The notes: generated by a model from the sequence alone, not told the origin. A stretch of 64,000 nucleotides of DNA from Ascarosepion bandense (GCA_037127315.1 JBBBDQ010000403.1:1934001-1998000), one strand, 5' to 3'. Positions 23,841 through 35,164 are shown, numbered from the stretch's first letter. Numbers and translations are program-made.

Positions 23841-24004
23841 CTGAAATTGTGAAGAAACGTCGTAATTTAAATTTAGTACGATGATTTTGGAAGCGTGACT
23901 AAAAAGGAAAATACTTTTTTACTGGAGCTAATTACGATTTTGTAGGCAAATCAGTTTAATGTGGAAGCAACGGAAAAGTTATTCGAGCGTATCTTTATGT
24001 CTTT

Positions 24005-24250
24005 GGTTGGATTTACATACGCGCAAATACCCTCGGGAAAGGTATTAATCTGTCGCTTTTCACTCCAGCTAAGAGTTAAATAGAAGAACAGATTGGGTTC
24101 TATAGCTTTGGTAGGCAACCAGCCTTCCACAGAAAGTAATGACAATCTACTGTAGGAAAAACTTATGCCCAGTCAGTCAGTCAAGTCACTTTCGAGACAT
24201 GATCACCCAAGTGTGTATCACATATGGTATTTAACAGACTGACTATAATA
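24005..24250 (+). mobile_element. tRNA-derived SINE, 5' truncated
   Basis: It holds the body of the family (ACGCGCAAATACCCTCGGGA and CCCAGTCAGTCAGTCAAGT) without the tRNA head. Confidence 0.65.
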
Positions 24251-24319
24251 TTAGAGCACTAAACGAATAAACGTATATGGGGTGAAAACTATGAAATGGA
24301 AGGATTTAAAAACACTTAC

Positions 24320-24346
24320 CCAAATATTCTAAACGTTCTTTATAAC
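24320..24346 (-). CDS. Micro-exon beta4 (27 nt), linker
   Basis: Acceptor ...ttcaacAG, donor GTAAGT, phase 1 to 1. It encodes GYKERLEYL and is identical to beta1. Confidence 0.82.
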
Positions 24347-24403
24347 CTGTTGAAAAATAGTGGAAAGAAGATATTTAAAATCAAGAGAAAACAAAAACCA
24401 AAC

Positions 24404-24444
<41 letters not shown>
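24404..24444. repeat. (CA)n microsatellite
   Basis: Simple repeat about 60 bp upstream of the beta4 acceptor, also present in the right copy. Confidence 0.9.
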
Positions 24445-24449
<5 letters not shown>

Positions 24450-24546
24450 GATAACTGAGGAAAAACTTAATCACCCGTAACTACCATTTATCACCCCGGT
24501 TTTGTGTCTTTGTAATAAAACCGACGTGGTAAACAAAATTAGTGGA

Positions 24547-25060
24547 TTCGGGGCCGCTAGAGAATGGACTCGGAGCCGGCGATTCGAATGAGAAGGTCGA
24601 ACTGAAATTGGACTACCGCTAGAGAATGGACTCGGAGCCGGCGATTCGAAAAAGAAAAGGTCGAACTGAAATCGGCCTTCCGCTAGAGAATGGACTCGGA
24701 GCCGGCGATTCGAATGAGAAGGTCGAACTGAAATTGGACTACCGCTAGAGAATGGACTCGGAGCCGGCGATTCGAAAAAGAAAAGGTCGAACTGAAATCG
24801 GCCTTCCGCTAGAGAATGGACTCGGAGCCGGCGATTCGAATGAGAAGGTCGAACTGAAATTGGACTACCGCTCGAGAATGGACTCGGAGCCGGCGATTCG
24901 AAAAAGAAAAGGTCGAACTGAAATCGGCCTTCCGCTAGAGAATGGACTCGGAGCCGGCGATTCGAATGAGAAGGTCGAACTGAAATTGGCCAGTTTCTAG
25001 AAAAAGAACTGGGCCCGTGATTTGAAGAGAGACGGTCGAACTGAAATCGGCGTTCATACT
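24547..25060. repeat. 60-63 bp minisatellite, 7 units
   Basis: Units start CTAGAGAATGGACTCGGAGC. Two unit types alternate (GAATGAGAAGG and GAAAAAGAAAAGG), giving a dimeric higher-order repeat. One diverged unit closes the array. Confidence 0.88.
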
Positions 25061-25319
25061 CCGTTCACGAGAACATTATTACTGAATATGTCATTGAAAT
25101 ACCAGCCAACTGTTGAGTGTCACCAGCTCTGACTTGCTTACAATTGTGTATATAATCGATACATAAAGATATATAAAAAAAACTAAACCCATGGCGTTGC
25201 AGTGTTCTACTGATTCCATTTTGTAAATATCAGCAACCGCGGATCGCGTTAATCCGGTCTTAACAATATTCTCGACCTCTCGTATGAGAGGGCTAATCTA
25301 ACCAGGCAATAACGGGAAG

Positions 25320-25905
25320 TCCTACAGTGGCCAGTCCGAGATCAAACAACACAACGTAGACAGACTGGTTAAAGGTCAGGGAGGATTGGTCAAGGTACGC
25401 CTGGGATCGTGTTATATGACTAGTAGGTACTAAAATGAGTAACCGCTTGGAATATAACCGGTGCTGTAAGTCTCGATGTGTGGACGTTGTAACGGACTTA
25501 TGGCGATATGTCGTTGTAGCACCTTTGCTCATACGATTATCGAAATTATGTAACATCGAGTCTGGTCAGTAACTAGATTACTGACCGTCTGAGAATACCA
25601 GCTGCTGTAAGCTTGGATGGGCAGGTGGTGTAATTGATAATGGCTTGAGATTGTTAACTGGAGAGCCGAGTTCCAATTCAAGTTGGGTCCGTTACATTCA
25701 GTTACGCGTAAATAACATTGAGAAAAGATATGAGTCAATCTCTTCCCCCTGAGCCATGGATTAAATATGAAGACTTGTATACTTAAATCATTATTGCCCC
25801 CCCGCCCACCGCCACACACATTAAAAATTCTTGAAAACTAAAAATATCTTCTGGCTTTAAATAACCTGCAAAGAGTTGATAAGTTGTATAAAATGAATCA
25901 CGTAC
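25320..25905 (+). mobile_element. Composite 5S-tRNA SINE with doubled 5S head
   Basis: A 5S-like segment near 25390-25480 (GAGTAACCGCTTGGAATA) is followed by a second 5S-like head (25540-25620, ACATCGAGTCTGGTCAGTAA), then the tRNA-like body (GAGTTCCAATTCAAG) and the shared tail near 25855. Confidence 0.65.
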
Positions 25906-25911
25906 ACACAG

Positions 25912-25944
<33 letters not shown>

Positions 25945-25957
25945 TATATATATAATA
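25903..25957. repeat. (CA)n(TA)n microsatellite, SINE tail
   Basis: Follows directly on the SINE 3' end and is probably its tail. Confidence 0.85.
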
Positions 25958-26159
25958 ATAAATTATTTTTATTACTGTAAGCGTTAATGTAATGGATTCT
26001 TTATATTTGAAACAGACATCTCATTTTTACTTATCAAAAAGCGTCGATTACGTCTATCGTCCTCTGCATTCCAGAAATATTAATAAAGAACATGCCTTTT
26101 TTAATTAAGCATTATTGTATTATTATTGACATAATACACTCTATTTAATAAATAAAATG

Positions 26160-26900
26160 CGTACAGTTTTATATTTATGCAGATGATAGCACAATGTATA
26201 GTTACACCTCCCAAAATAAAAATGATCAGAGAGTGGCAGCCGACCTCCCTACTCACCTAGATCTAACAGTTATATTGGGGAAAACTGACTTGTAACTTTC
26301 AATACTTCAAAATTTAAGTAAGTAACTAGATCATCATCAGCAGACACTAAATTCTCAACAGTCACGATGAATAGTTCTTCTTCTTCTATGTGCCCTGTCC
26401 CTTCAGGACGTAGGCGATCATGGCTCTCCACGTCTCCCTATCCCTTGTGGCTCTTTGTATGTTTGCTTCTGTTGCTCCTCCAACCCCCGTTCCGTCATCC
26501 ACCTGATCAGACCCTGCAAATATGTTATCCGCTGCCTTCCTCTGTCTCTCCTTCCTTCTATCTGACCAGTCAGTATCAGGTTCTCCAGGCTCTCTTTCCT
26601 CATTGCATGTCGCAGGAACTTCAGTTGTCTCTTCCTGATGCTCAGCATCAATTTCCTTTTTGTTGCCATTCTTTCCAACACCTCAACTTTGCTTCCCTTG
26701 CTTTGAGCGTATTTTGGGATACAAATTCACCGCAGATCTTAAGTTGTACTCATATATATATATATACGAACCAGAACTAAAAATGCCGGTAAAATGGTCG
26801 GTTCCCTGTGCAGCTTGAGTATTTCCTTGACCCTCCTTCCTTGACCCTCCTTCTATACTCTATTCTTACAAGAACTGGATCAGATTAAAAAGGGAGTAAT
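26160..26900 (+). mobile_element. Diverged LINE RT fragment split by an RTE insertion
   Basis: At 26165-26290 the plus strand reads FIYADDSTMYSY; at about 26700-26840 it resumes (DTNSPQILSC, KNAGKMVGSLCSL in other frames). The interruption at 26380-26695 is an RTE fragment on the minus strand. Confidence 0.6.
26376..26695 (-). mobile_element. RTE-like LINE 3' fragment, nested
   Basis: It reads LERMATKRKLMLSIRKRQLK and RRDRGRQRITYLQGLIRWMT. The GAA tail (26376-26388) is short. Frameshifted after GL relative to the duplicate at 55115-55414. Confidence 0.78.
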
Positions 26901-26967
26901 TCTGCCATATCTAGTCTGGATCTGCCTAGTCATCAAATATTAACCTTGATAAAGAATTTTTAAAAAA

Positions 26968-27130
26968 TAAATTCCCTCCAAGCAAGAAAATAATGCCACT
27001 AAGACGATAAGCCACTGGGAGTGAAAGAGAATGCAGAGACGGAAACCCAATCTTAAACAGAAAAAAAGGGATAAATCTCTACTCTTATTCAAAAGCATAT
27101 CCTGTGAGTCAGGAAATTTTTATCCATTCT
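26968..27130 (-). mobile_element. Decayed SINE with LINE-type tail
   Basis: Resembles 5443-5612 in minus orientation (TCCAAGCAAGAAAATAATGC, AAACCCAATCTTAAACAG). Confidence 0.5.
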
Positions 27131-27265
27131 ACAACAACGTCAATCAACTTTTATTTTGAGTGATGTCTGGGCTTTATATTTGGCGACCATTTAGTAAAAT
27201 TATTCTATTTAAAAGATCTTTCGAAACTGTTGTGCATTTATCGAAGAATTACAAACACAACCAAC

Positions 27266-27292
27266 CTTGAAGGTTCCAGTTTCTGTCGTAGC
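27266..27292 (-). CDS. Micro-exon alpha4 (27 nt), linker
   Basis: Acceptor ...tcttgcAG, donor GTTGGT, phase 1 to 1. It encodes SYDRNWNLQ. It differs from alpha1 at the last full codon (CAA versus GAA). An RTE-like fragment starts about 35 bp upstream of the acceptor. Confidence 0.82.
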
Positions 27293-27319
27293 CTGCAAGA
27301 CAATAAATAAATAAATTAG

Positions 27320-28690
27320 TGAATTCAGCAGATATACAAAGATAGAAAGGGGTGTAAGACAAGGATGTGTCTTTTCACCTGATCTATTCAAATTAGTAAA
27401 TTACTAATGATTAGTAATATCAGATAGTAAAAGTAATCAAAAATCTTTATTAGCAGCAAACCGCCTGCATACGGACAGGTAACGAATTCAGCAGATATAT
27501 AAAGATAGAAAGGGGCGTAAGACAAGTATGTGTCTTTTCACCGGATCTATTCAACTTGTACAGCGACACTATTCTGAGGACCCCAGATGTTATGCCAGGA
27601 TTCGTCATCGGAAGCCACAATTTGAACAACATAAGGTTCGCAGATGATACAGTGCTGATAGCAGACACGGAAACAAAAACTACAAGATCTCCTACAGAAG
27701 GTAGCAGAAGAGAGTGAAAAGAAAGGACTACAAATAAACTGCAAGAAAATCGAATGCATGGTCATCAGCAAAAAGAACAGTTCAAAATGCCAAATACAGG
27801 TGGGGGATATTAAAATCAAGCAGATACAAAAATTTAAATATCTGGTAAGACGGAAAGTGCGATATTGAAATCCGAAGGCGAATTCACATGGCAAAGAACG
27901 AGTTCCAGAAGCTGAGTAAAGTATTAATAGACAGAAAAATTTCGCTAGAAACAAAGAAAAAAGTACTATGTTGCTATGTGATGTCAGTTCTTCAATATGG
28001 CAGTGAATGCTGGACAATATCATCGAAGATGAAGAAAAAATTTGAAGCAACTGAAATGTGGTTCTACAGAAGATTACGGGATATAAGGTGGGGGATCAGT
28101 TTCTATATGACAATCAATATATAAACTGACCCCTCACTTTGTGGTCACAGCAGTTTTTATACATTTAATTTCCTGAGATGGAAAAGTACAAGGATGCATT
28201 CCAGAAATTGAGTGAAGTATTTAGAAACAGGACAATTTCGTTTAAAAGAAAGAAAAAAGTACTGGATTGCAATATGGCGTTGAGATGCTGGTCAATATCA
28301 TTGAAGATGAAGGAAAAAACTTGAAGCAACTGAAATGTGGTTCATGCTGCGTATATCATGGGTTGAGCATGTGAGCAATGATGAGGTTTTGGAAAGGATG
28401 GAAACGAAAAGAAAATTAATACTGAGCATCAGGAAAAGGCAGCTGAAGTTCCTGGGACATGCAATGAGAAAGGAGGGCTTGGAGAATCTGATACAAACAG
28501 GCAAGATAGAGGGGAAAAAAGAAATAGGCGAAAGCGCGGATAACATATTTGAAGGGCCTTAGCAGATGGGTGACAGAACGAGGGTTGCGTGGTGTAAGAG
28601 GAAAAAGCGTGCTAAGAGCCACCAGGCATAGGGAGACATGGAAAGCTATGATAGCCTACGTCCTGAAAGAACAAGGCACATAGAAGAAGA
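27320..28690 (+). mobile_element. RTE-like LINE, rearranged
   Basis: The block with IERGVRQGCVFSPDLFNL is present twice (about 27340 and 27500), then NIRFADDTVLIADTE, KNEFQKLSKVL and VLQYGSECWTISSKM. A short palindromic MITE interrupts it at 28085-28150, after which overlapping coding sequence is repeated. It ends at GGCACATAGAAGAAGAA. Confidence 0.78.
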
Positions 28691-28724
28691 ATTAAGGTAT
28701 TAGGGATATAGTGTAATCGGCTAG

Positions 28725-29520
28725 ATTTCAATTCACTTACGCACTTGGAAAAGGTATTAATTCACCTCTTCTCCCTCCAGGTTGAATAGCAGCAGAGATT
28801 GAATTCTTTAACCTTAGTTGGTAACAGGTCTACCACAGAAAGTAATGGTAACCTACTGCGGGAAAAATCTTCTGTCTAGTCAGTCATATCTCGAATGAGA
28901 CTATTATGGTTTATAAAATGAAGTGTGTGCTAAAAATAGAAAAAGGTAGACACACTGACGCCAAGAATTCAAAATTTGGCGGCAAAACAAGTTAACGGTT
29001 TCTTTTGGTAGGAGTAGCAGTAAGAAGTAGGAGTGAAGGACTGTAGTTTGGTGGAGAGATTTGAAAAGAGGAAGACGCTGTCAGTTGACCACGAGAGTCC
29101 AGAAGGGATAGGCGCGTTTACTACTATGATCCCAGAGTGAAGAAAATTCAGCTAGTCTGCTCCTGTATCCACACACAAAAATTAACGGTTGTTAACTTAA
29201 TGTAAGAATCTAAAATTTTAAATAAAAAATAAACGTCATTAACTCAAGTTTGTGTTATTTTCTGATTATACAAAACCAAGCAACACAACAATACATTATG
29301 ACCCAAGCGTGTATCAAGTATGACTCTTAACTGACTGATATGGATAAAAGGATTCAACAGCAGGATAGACTGGCTTCTATAACCACGGTTGGCAACCGGT
29401 CTACCGCAGAAAGCAATAGCAATTTACTGCGGGAAATTTTTCTGCCCAGTCAGTCATGTCTCGAATGAAACATGATCACCCAAGCGTTTACCACATATAT
29501 CAATTAACTGACTGATTAAG
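28725..29520 (+). mobile_element. tRNA-type SINE pieces split by an LTR-like insertion
   Basis: SINE body at 28725-28905 is interrupted and resumes at about 29300 (CCCAAGCGTGTATCAAGTAT). A second SINE body follows at 29350-29520. The insert, about 395 bp, has a TATA-like start, an AATAAA-type region near its end and ATTATG on both sides, as a solo LTR with a target duplication would. No LTR partner or coding region is seen. Confidence 0.5.
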
Positions 29521-29524
29521 GTAT

Positions 29525-30120
29525 TATTATATCACGGATATAATAATACCTAGAATAGGGAATTCAAACTGGAAATATTCTTCCTTGCATAACAAGTTTA
29601 TAAAGCATTACATTAATAATGAAATAATGAAACGAGACCCATAATACAGTGCTCAGTGTGAACACATGATAAATCCATTATAGCAGAATTAGATGATCAA
29701 TAAGAAAAACTCACAAGCGAATGCTCAGTACATTCAACATAGCGCAGTCATGATTGTGGCTATATTATAACTTCTCATAACAGAGAATAAATCAGTGTTT
29801 CAAATACTAGAGAATATATTTCTATGTAAACAAAATTCAATATGATGATAAAACTATAATAAAAATGATAAACCCCACCTCTCTGTGTTGTAAATTATGT
29901 CTTGTCTGCTATTGTAACTATTATACTGTCCTGTGAATATTCGTTTAGCACTGGATATCGTGCTGAATAATACCGTAGCACACTTTCGTGTAGTGCTTTA
30001 TCGTATTTACCTCAGCGATACAACAAAATATAAACTAACGAATGGTTAAGACATTTAAGAGAGCAAAAGTTTCTTTACCAAATTGATGAAGACATTGCCA
30101 AAATTTTACCAATAAATTTA
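29525..30120. other. Unassigned intron sequence
   Basis: AT-rich; no known repeat recognised. The copy at 58235-59065 has a 245-bp difference. Confidence 0.4.
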
Positions 30121-30125
30121 CTTAC

Positions 30126-30689
30126 TCCAGTAGAGTCTATACACGAATATCTCTGTGTATCTTTCAAGTACAGTGTAGCTGGGTACTCTGAGAATAAACC
30201 ACGTGTATGGGACGCTGGCTATACTCTTCACACCTTTCATGTACACTTCTCCGATGGCCACAACAAATATCTTGACATCTTCGCGTTTCAGTATGTCGGC
30301 CTGTGACCTGGTCCACAGAAGATTGTTCGTTCTGCCGTTAGTGATGGCGATGGCCACGTTAATTACGTGTAGTCTGGCTCCATCTTTTAAAGTAAATGAG
30401 AAACGTCGGATATAGTTTAAGGCACGATTTGTGTATTCCTGTCCTTTAATATACGGGATCCTGTCAATAGCCTTCAACACTTGTAGCAGATCACTGTAGG
30501 TGTTCAGATTGAAGTCATCTCTTTCCCCTGTGCTGTAAGTGACAACACCGACTCTCACATGGCTTGGTGCTATACGGAAGTACTTGATGACATTCTTCAC
30601 AAAGCTTTTCACTCTCTTGAAGTTTTCCTTGCCAACATACGTGGATGAATCGATGATAAACATGATGTCCATTTTAGCGGTGTCATAAC
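30126..30689 (-). CDS. vWFA exon 4
   Basis: A 564-bp exon, phase 1 to 1, acceptor ...catAG, donor GTAAGT. The protein starts GYDTAKMDIMFIIDSS. Motifs are DSSTY, TNRAL and ITNG. Compared with its duplicate exon 1 it has STGE instead of STWE and DLLQ instead of DLQQ; the other copies keep W and Q, so the changes happened in this copy after the duplication. Upstream lies a relic of a second vWFA exon start. The flanking introns match those of exon 1 for several kilobases on both sides. Confidence 0.88.
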
Positions 30690-30743
30690 CTATGAGAAGA
30701 GACGTTACAATATGTTAACAATTGGTGAAGACAAGAATTTTGT

Positions 30744-30812
30744 ATTAGAATATGCGAGGTTGGATGGTACAATCTATTATAACCATGATATCGACTTTAA
30801 CGTTGTCACAAC
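30744..30812 (-). pseudogene. Relic start of a vWFA exon
   Basis: An acceptor-like ...cctAG is followed by CDNVKVDIMVIIDCT and then a TAA after eight further residues. It corresponds to the first part of the neighbouring vWFA exon 4. Confidence 0.6.
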
Positions 30813-31189
30813 CTAGGAGTGCAGACAATATTGGTTTATAAGTAAAATCGTAGAATACAATCAGTTACCTTTAAGGTTTCTGACAATACATTTAATATTT
30901 TATACATAGGAATTTGTGAGGAATATCTGTACCTGATTAGATAAGAAAGCTGGTCGGTAGTTCTATTAAGGACAATAAAATAACTGAGAATAAAATAACA
31001 TTTCTATATTTTTTCGAAAAGTGGAAGAGTCAACATTCATTTCTGCCATTAATATTTTACCCCGAGATTGAAATATTAGATTTTATCTTACACACAAATC
31101 TGCCTAACAAACACATTCCCAGAGAGCAAATCCTTAAATATGTTCTTTTGCTTTTCAACTATCTTTGTATATACAGGTATATTTTTCTC

Positions 31190-31400
31190 TCCTTGTTTTG
31201 TTATATATATATAACAATAAAAACTGTGAGAGGCCGTGAACGTTTAGTTTACAGTGTATTTTTATTGTCGTTGTTATTATACATATTATGATATTTTAAG
31301 TGTCCATAATGGTATTTGTGACGCTACACGTGTTTCGAATCTAAGATTGACACTCTTCCGGAGAATAAATAAGTGGCTTTACATATCGAGTTCCTTTTGT
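31190..31400 (-). mobile_element. End of the hammerhead-associated repeat, inverted
   Basis: On the minus strand it matches the 3' part of the element at 33240-33480 (CATTATGGACACTTAA, AATAACAACGACAATAAA). The motif GAAACACGTG lies where the hammerhead-like core sits in the other copy. Confidence 0.55.
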
Positions 31401-31783
31401 TTCTGACGGCGAATTTCTTGTTTATATATAGGGAAGTAGAAAATTAAAATAGAAATAAATAATAAATAATAAAGAATAAAGAAACAAATCAAATCAGTGA
31501 AGTAAAAAATAAAATAAAAAATAAAGTAAATCCAATAAATCAAATGAATCAAATAAATTAAATATTGGCGTGTTGAATAGTCTGTGTTTTCTCACATCAG
31601 CACGTGCATAAACGAATAAACCAAGAAATAAATGAATGATTAAATGAATGAATCAAGTGCTTATCCCAATTTGAAATGATTTTGGTCTGGGATCCCTCTT
31701 TAGTACTTAAAAATTATCTTCTAGGCGCCTTTGTTTATTTATATGTTTTTTCATCTGTCAGTTGGTTGCTTTTATTGCTTCGA

Positions 31784-32125
31784 CGGTGTGTGTGTGTGTG
31801 TGTTTGTGTGTGTATGTGTGTTTGTGTGTCTGTGTGTGTTTCTGTGTGTGTGTCTATGTGAGCGTGTGTGTAAGCGCTTCTCATTTTGTCTGTATGTTTT
31901 AGAATTATTTTAGAATTATTTTTTATGGGTTATCTGGTTCTTTTTTATTGTTTGGGGTTATCATTTGAATTTGGTTTGTATGTATGTGTGTGTGCTTATG
32001 TGTGTGTATGTATGTGTGTGTCTGTGTTTTTGGATGTGTGTGTGTTTTTCTGGTTCTTTGTTATTGTCATTTGAATATGTGTGTATATGTTTGTGCATGT
32101 ATGTGTGTGTCTGTATATTTTTCGG
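31784..32125. repeat. Imperfect TG/TATG repeats
   Basis: Two clusters (31784-31875 and 31975-32125). The Cys/Val-rich frames across them are not genes. Confidence 0.85.
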
Positions 32126-32540
32126 TGTGTATTTTTTCATCATGTCGAAGGCTTGCATTTTTTTATGAATCTTTCTTCCTGCATTATTAATGTTTCGTAG
32201 TCTGTATTTTGTTAAATAGGTGCAAATTTTCACTATAATAATTAAAAAGATCTAATAGTCAATTAATAATGCTGATCCCAATTTAATCAAATATTAATAC
32301 TAATATCCCCCAAAGTTATTTTTAAGTCTGCGCACATTCTCCAAATTAGAAGTTGCTTTATTCTGATTGCTCCACACTGTCTATACAGCAATGCCTCCCT
32401 GATTAAAGGGGTTTTGCTTTTTTTAACTTTTAAAACCCTTCAACTTGAAATAAACCTCATCACTTGGTAAGACACAAGAAATGTCAAAACAAAATAGCTA
32501 CTTTTGTAGTGATATTATAACATATTCATGTTATAATTTC

Positions 32541-32544
<4 letters not shown>

Positions 32545-32581
<37 letters not shown>

Positions 32582-32726
32582 CATAATGATGATTCACGTA
32601 TAGTGTCTTAATATGTATAGGAAAACTACTAAAAAGTTTTAAGTTTAAAAATGTAATTTTGACAGTATTTATTTATTTCTATTATTATGTATATATATTT
32701 ATATATAATAAATATATTATATATTC

Positions 32727-32770
<44 letters not shown>

Positions 32771-32829
32771 GAAATAAATAAATACTGTCAAAAATACATT
32801 TTTAAACTTACAACTTTTTAGTAGTTTTT

Positions 32830-32878
<49 letters not shown>

Positions 32879-32910
32879 GTAGTAGTAGTAGTAGTAGTAG
32901 TAGTAAGAAC
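32545..32910. mobile_element. Foldback element between TA repeats, with (TAG)n
   Basis: Element 32616-32834 has inverted arms of about 80 bp (TATAGGAAAACTACTAAAAA and its complement) around a TA-rich centre. It is flanked by (TA)n tracts and by (TAG)n at 32878-32904. Confidence 0.7.
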
Positions 32911-33239
32911 TAATGAAATGACATTCCATAGTTGGTAGCATTTACATTTTAACAGTGCTCGATACATAGTAGAGCAATATTTGCAGTAATATTCTTATCA
33001 TTTATAATAAAACATTTTTCGGCAACTTAAGAACTGTTGTGCTATATTCGGTATTTCATCAGCACCTCATCAGGTAATAAGCCTGGTGATGAGCTGATTA
33101 TAGCACTGAGACAGGACAGCTGTTGTGTAGCGAAAAACTGGCTTTATTATGACTCTTCAACAATGAATTGAGTTCTTTCGGTGACCGGCGTGTGTATACA
33201 CCGCTTATATATAACATTTTTTTCCTTTTTCTGATTCCA

Positions 33240-33480
33240 TACGACTATGACTTCGGGGTTAGCGACTCCGACGAACACCAAATCGGTCGAGTTTCAATCC
33301 CGGCCAGAAGAAGGTGTATGTCTATCCACACTGATCAGCTGTGATACAGCGAAACAGGCTTGGATGTGGATGACTAATATATATTTGTAACCATAATGGA
33401 CACTTAATATATAATAACAACAACAATAAATCTACACTTGAAACAAAACTTTCACGCCCTCACACACTTTTTATTCGCTG
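33240..33480 (+). mobile_element. Repeat with tRNA-like segment and hammerhead-like fold
   Basis: A tRNA-like segment (GGTTAGCGACTCCGACGAAC with B-box-like GAGTTTCAATCCC) lies at 33258-33310. Directly downstream, at 33324-33371, the sequence can fold as a type I hammerhead: 7-bp stem I, CTGATCA, a 5-bp stem II with a 3-nt loop, GAAA and a short stem III. The 3' part matches the inverted copy at 31190. Confidence 0.6.
33324..33371 (+). ncRNA. Hammerhead-ribozyme-like motif, probably inactive
   Basis: Stem I pairs ATCCACA (33324-33330) with TGTGGAT (33365-33371). Core CTGATCA (33331-33337) is followed directly by stem II GCTGT/ACAGC with a GAT loop, then GAAA (33351-33354). Two core changes are visible: C instead of the catalytic G8, and G instead of U16.1 before the cleavage position. 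A decayed copy is the likeliest reading. Confidence 0.5.
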
Positions 33481-33589
33481 TATATATTGTTTAATTACTT
33501 AGTTTCTGGTTATAATATGATTAGACTAGTGCACATTTGCATTAAAAAGTATTCAACTTTTGAATATTTTCCATCTGTAAACGAGTTAT

Positions 33590-33735
33590 TACGCGGTCTA
33601 GGTTTCTACCATGAGTGGTGTTTTCAGGCGATTTGCAATAACTGCAAATAATTGTTGCAAATCACCTGAAGACACCACTCATTGTAGAAACCTAGGTCGC
33701 CTGAAGACACCACTCATGGTAGAAACCTAGTTTGC
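33590..33735. repeat. Inverted repeat with a third arm
   Basis: GGTTTCTACCATGAGTGGTG is followed by its inverted copy (GACACCACTCATTGTAGAAA) and then by a second inverted copy, so either partner could pair with the first arm. Also at 62976-63112. Confidence 0.7.
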
Positions 33736-34209
33736 AAATAGAACATATATATATATATATATATATATCATCCTATGTCTGTGGCATGACTCGGAGTTTC
33801 GTGCACTATGCGATCATAAAATCTCATAAGAGTAAAGAAAATATATATAATTTATGGTTTCTAGAAAAACCTTCTATGAAATCATTTAAATAACCCTAAT
33901 TTACTAAAAAAAAAAAAAAAGAAGTGAATTGATGACTACATGCAGACATAGAAATAAATATCTGCTCAAATACGTTGGCCCAGATTAATATAAATTTTTC
34001 TATGGAGACCTTTTTACATTATTTTTTATTATTATTTTATTTTGTTTTCCCCTAAAACAAAGCAACAATTAATCCCCGTTGGCCCATAATCACAAAACGT
34101 GTAACCTCTGACCGAAAAATATTCGACCCAGTAACTGAAATTTTAATTAATTTAACTTCTAAGGTTTTACTTTAGAATTTCATGCTTAAATTTTAGTTCA
34201 AATCAACTT

Positions 34210-34550
34210 ATATTTTTTTTTATCATATCACCTCAAGCAAGGCGGTAACGCCACTGATGCGCAGGGGGCTATGTAAGAGAAAGAAGATTGGAAAAGAGAA
34301 AACGGGAAACCACATCCTAAACAGGGAACAAGGGATGAGCCTCTTCACCTGTTCAATAGACGTGGGTGGAGTGTGAACCGGCCGATAGTTTAGTCTATCT
34401 ACTCCAATTGAAAAAAAAAAGTGTAAAAGATTGGAAAAGAGTAAAAGATTGGAAAAGAGAAAACCGGAAACCACATCCTAAACAGGGAACAAGGGATGAG
34501 CCTCTTCACCTGTTCAATAGACGTGGGTGGAGTGTGAACCGGGCGATACA
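34210..34550 (-). mobile_element. SINE sharing the LINE tail, with partial repeat
   Basis: On the minus strand it ends GTTACCGCCTTGCTTGAGG and an A-run. The 5' part (CCCTTGTTCCCTGTTTAGGA) occurs twice, at 34280-34400 and 34428-34550. Confidence 0.7.
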
Positions 34551-34784
34551 ATTAAAAACTTAAAAATATGTATATAACTCCCAGGAACAAAGCCAGAACC
34601 AAAAATTATATTCCCTGAACGGTCAGTTCATGATAAACACCTGAAAGTGAATTAAACTCTGAGTCGTGCGATAGACGTATAATAATATATATTAATATAT
34701 ACCTTATATCTCTGTTATATTACATTAAACACTAGTTTATTAACACCAGAAAAATATTAGCATTTGTGCGTCTACTTGCGTATA

Positions 34785-35109
34785 TCTAAACTTATTTATA
34801 AATCGAACTTTGACTGTGTGCGTGTATGTGTGTGTCTGTGTGTGTGTGTGTCCGTTACCTATAGACTCCGAAACGGCTGAACCGATTTTCTTGAAAATTT
34901 ACACAGTTGTACTATAAGCGTCTGCGAGTGTTCTTACCCACGTTTTGTGTCGAGTTACCCCCGATAAATATCGAAAATCGATAATCGAAAAATCGGATTA
35001 TAGAAGGAGTGGTCCGATTTTAATCAAATTTGATACACAGAGACAAAGACATAAGAAACGATATTCAGAAGTTTCAAGGTTGCAGTTTTTACAATAATGC
35101 TGAAAATCG

Positions 35110-35164
<55 letters not shown>

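Larger units (their letters stand above)
19115..34640. repeat. Tandem segmental duplication, left copy
   Basis: Exons, micro-exons, satellites, LINEs and SINEs between about 19.1 and 34.6 kb recur in the same order at 47.65-64.0 kb. The offset grows from 28.53 kb at vWFA exon 5 to 28.95 kb at exon 4 and about 29.37 kb at the right end, because of later indels. The left edge lies just beyond the donor of vWFA exon 5. Confidence 0.92.

Noticed and set aside
24547..25060. CRISPR-like array (also 52855-53785 and 39700-39850)
   Set aside because: The repeats are contiguous with no unique spacers, in an intron-bearing animal genome; these are minisatellites.
31676..32233. Cys/Val-rich plus ORFs and His/Thr-rich minus ORFs (also 60624-61138)
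   Set aside because: They are products of TG/CA-type microsatellites, open in several frames.
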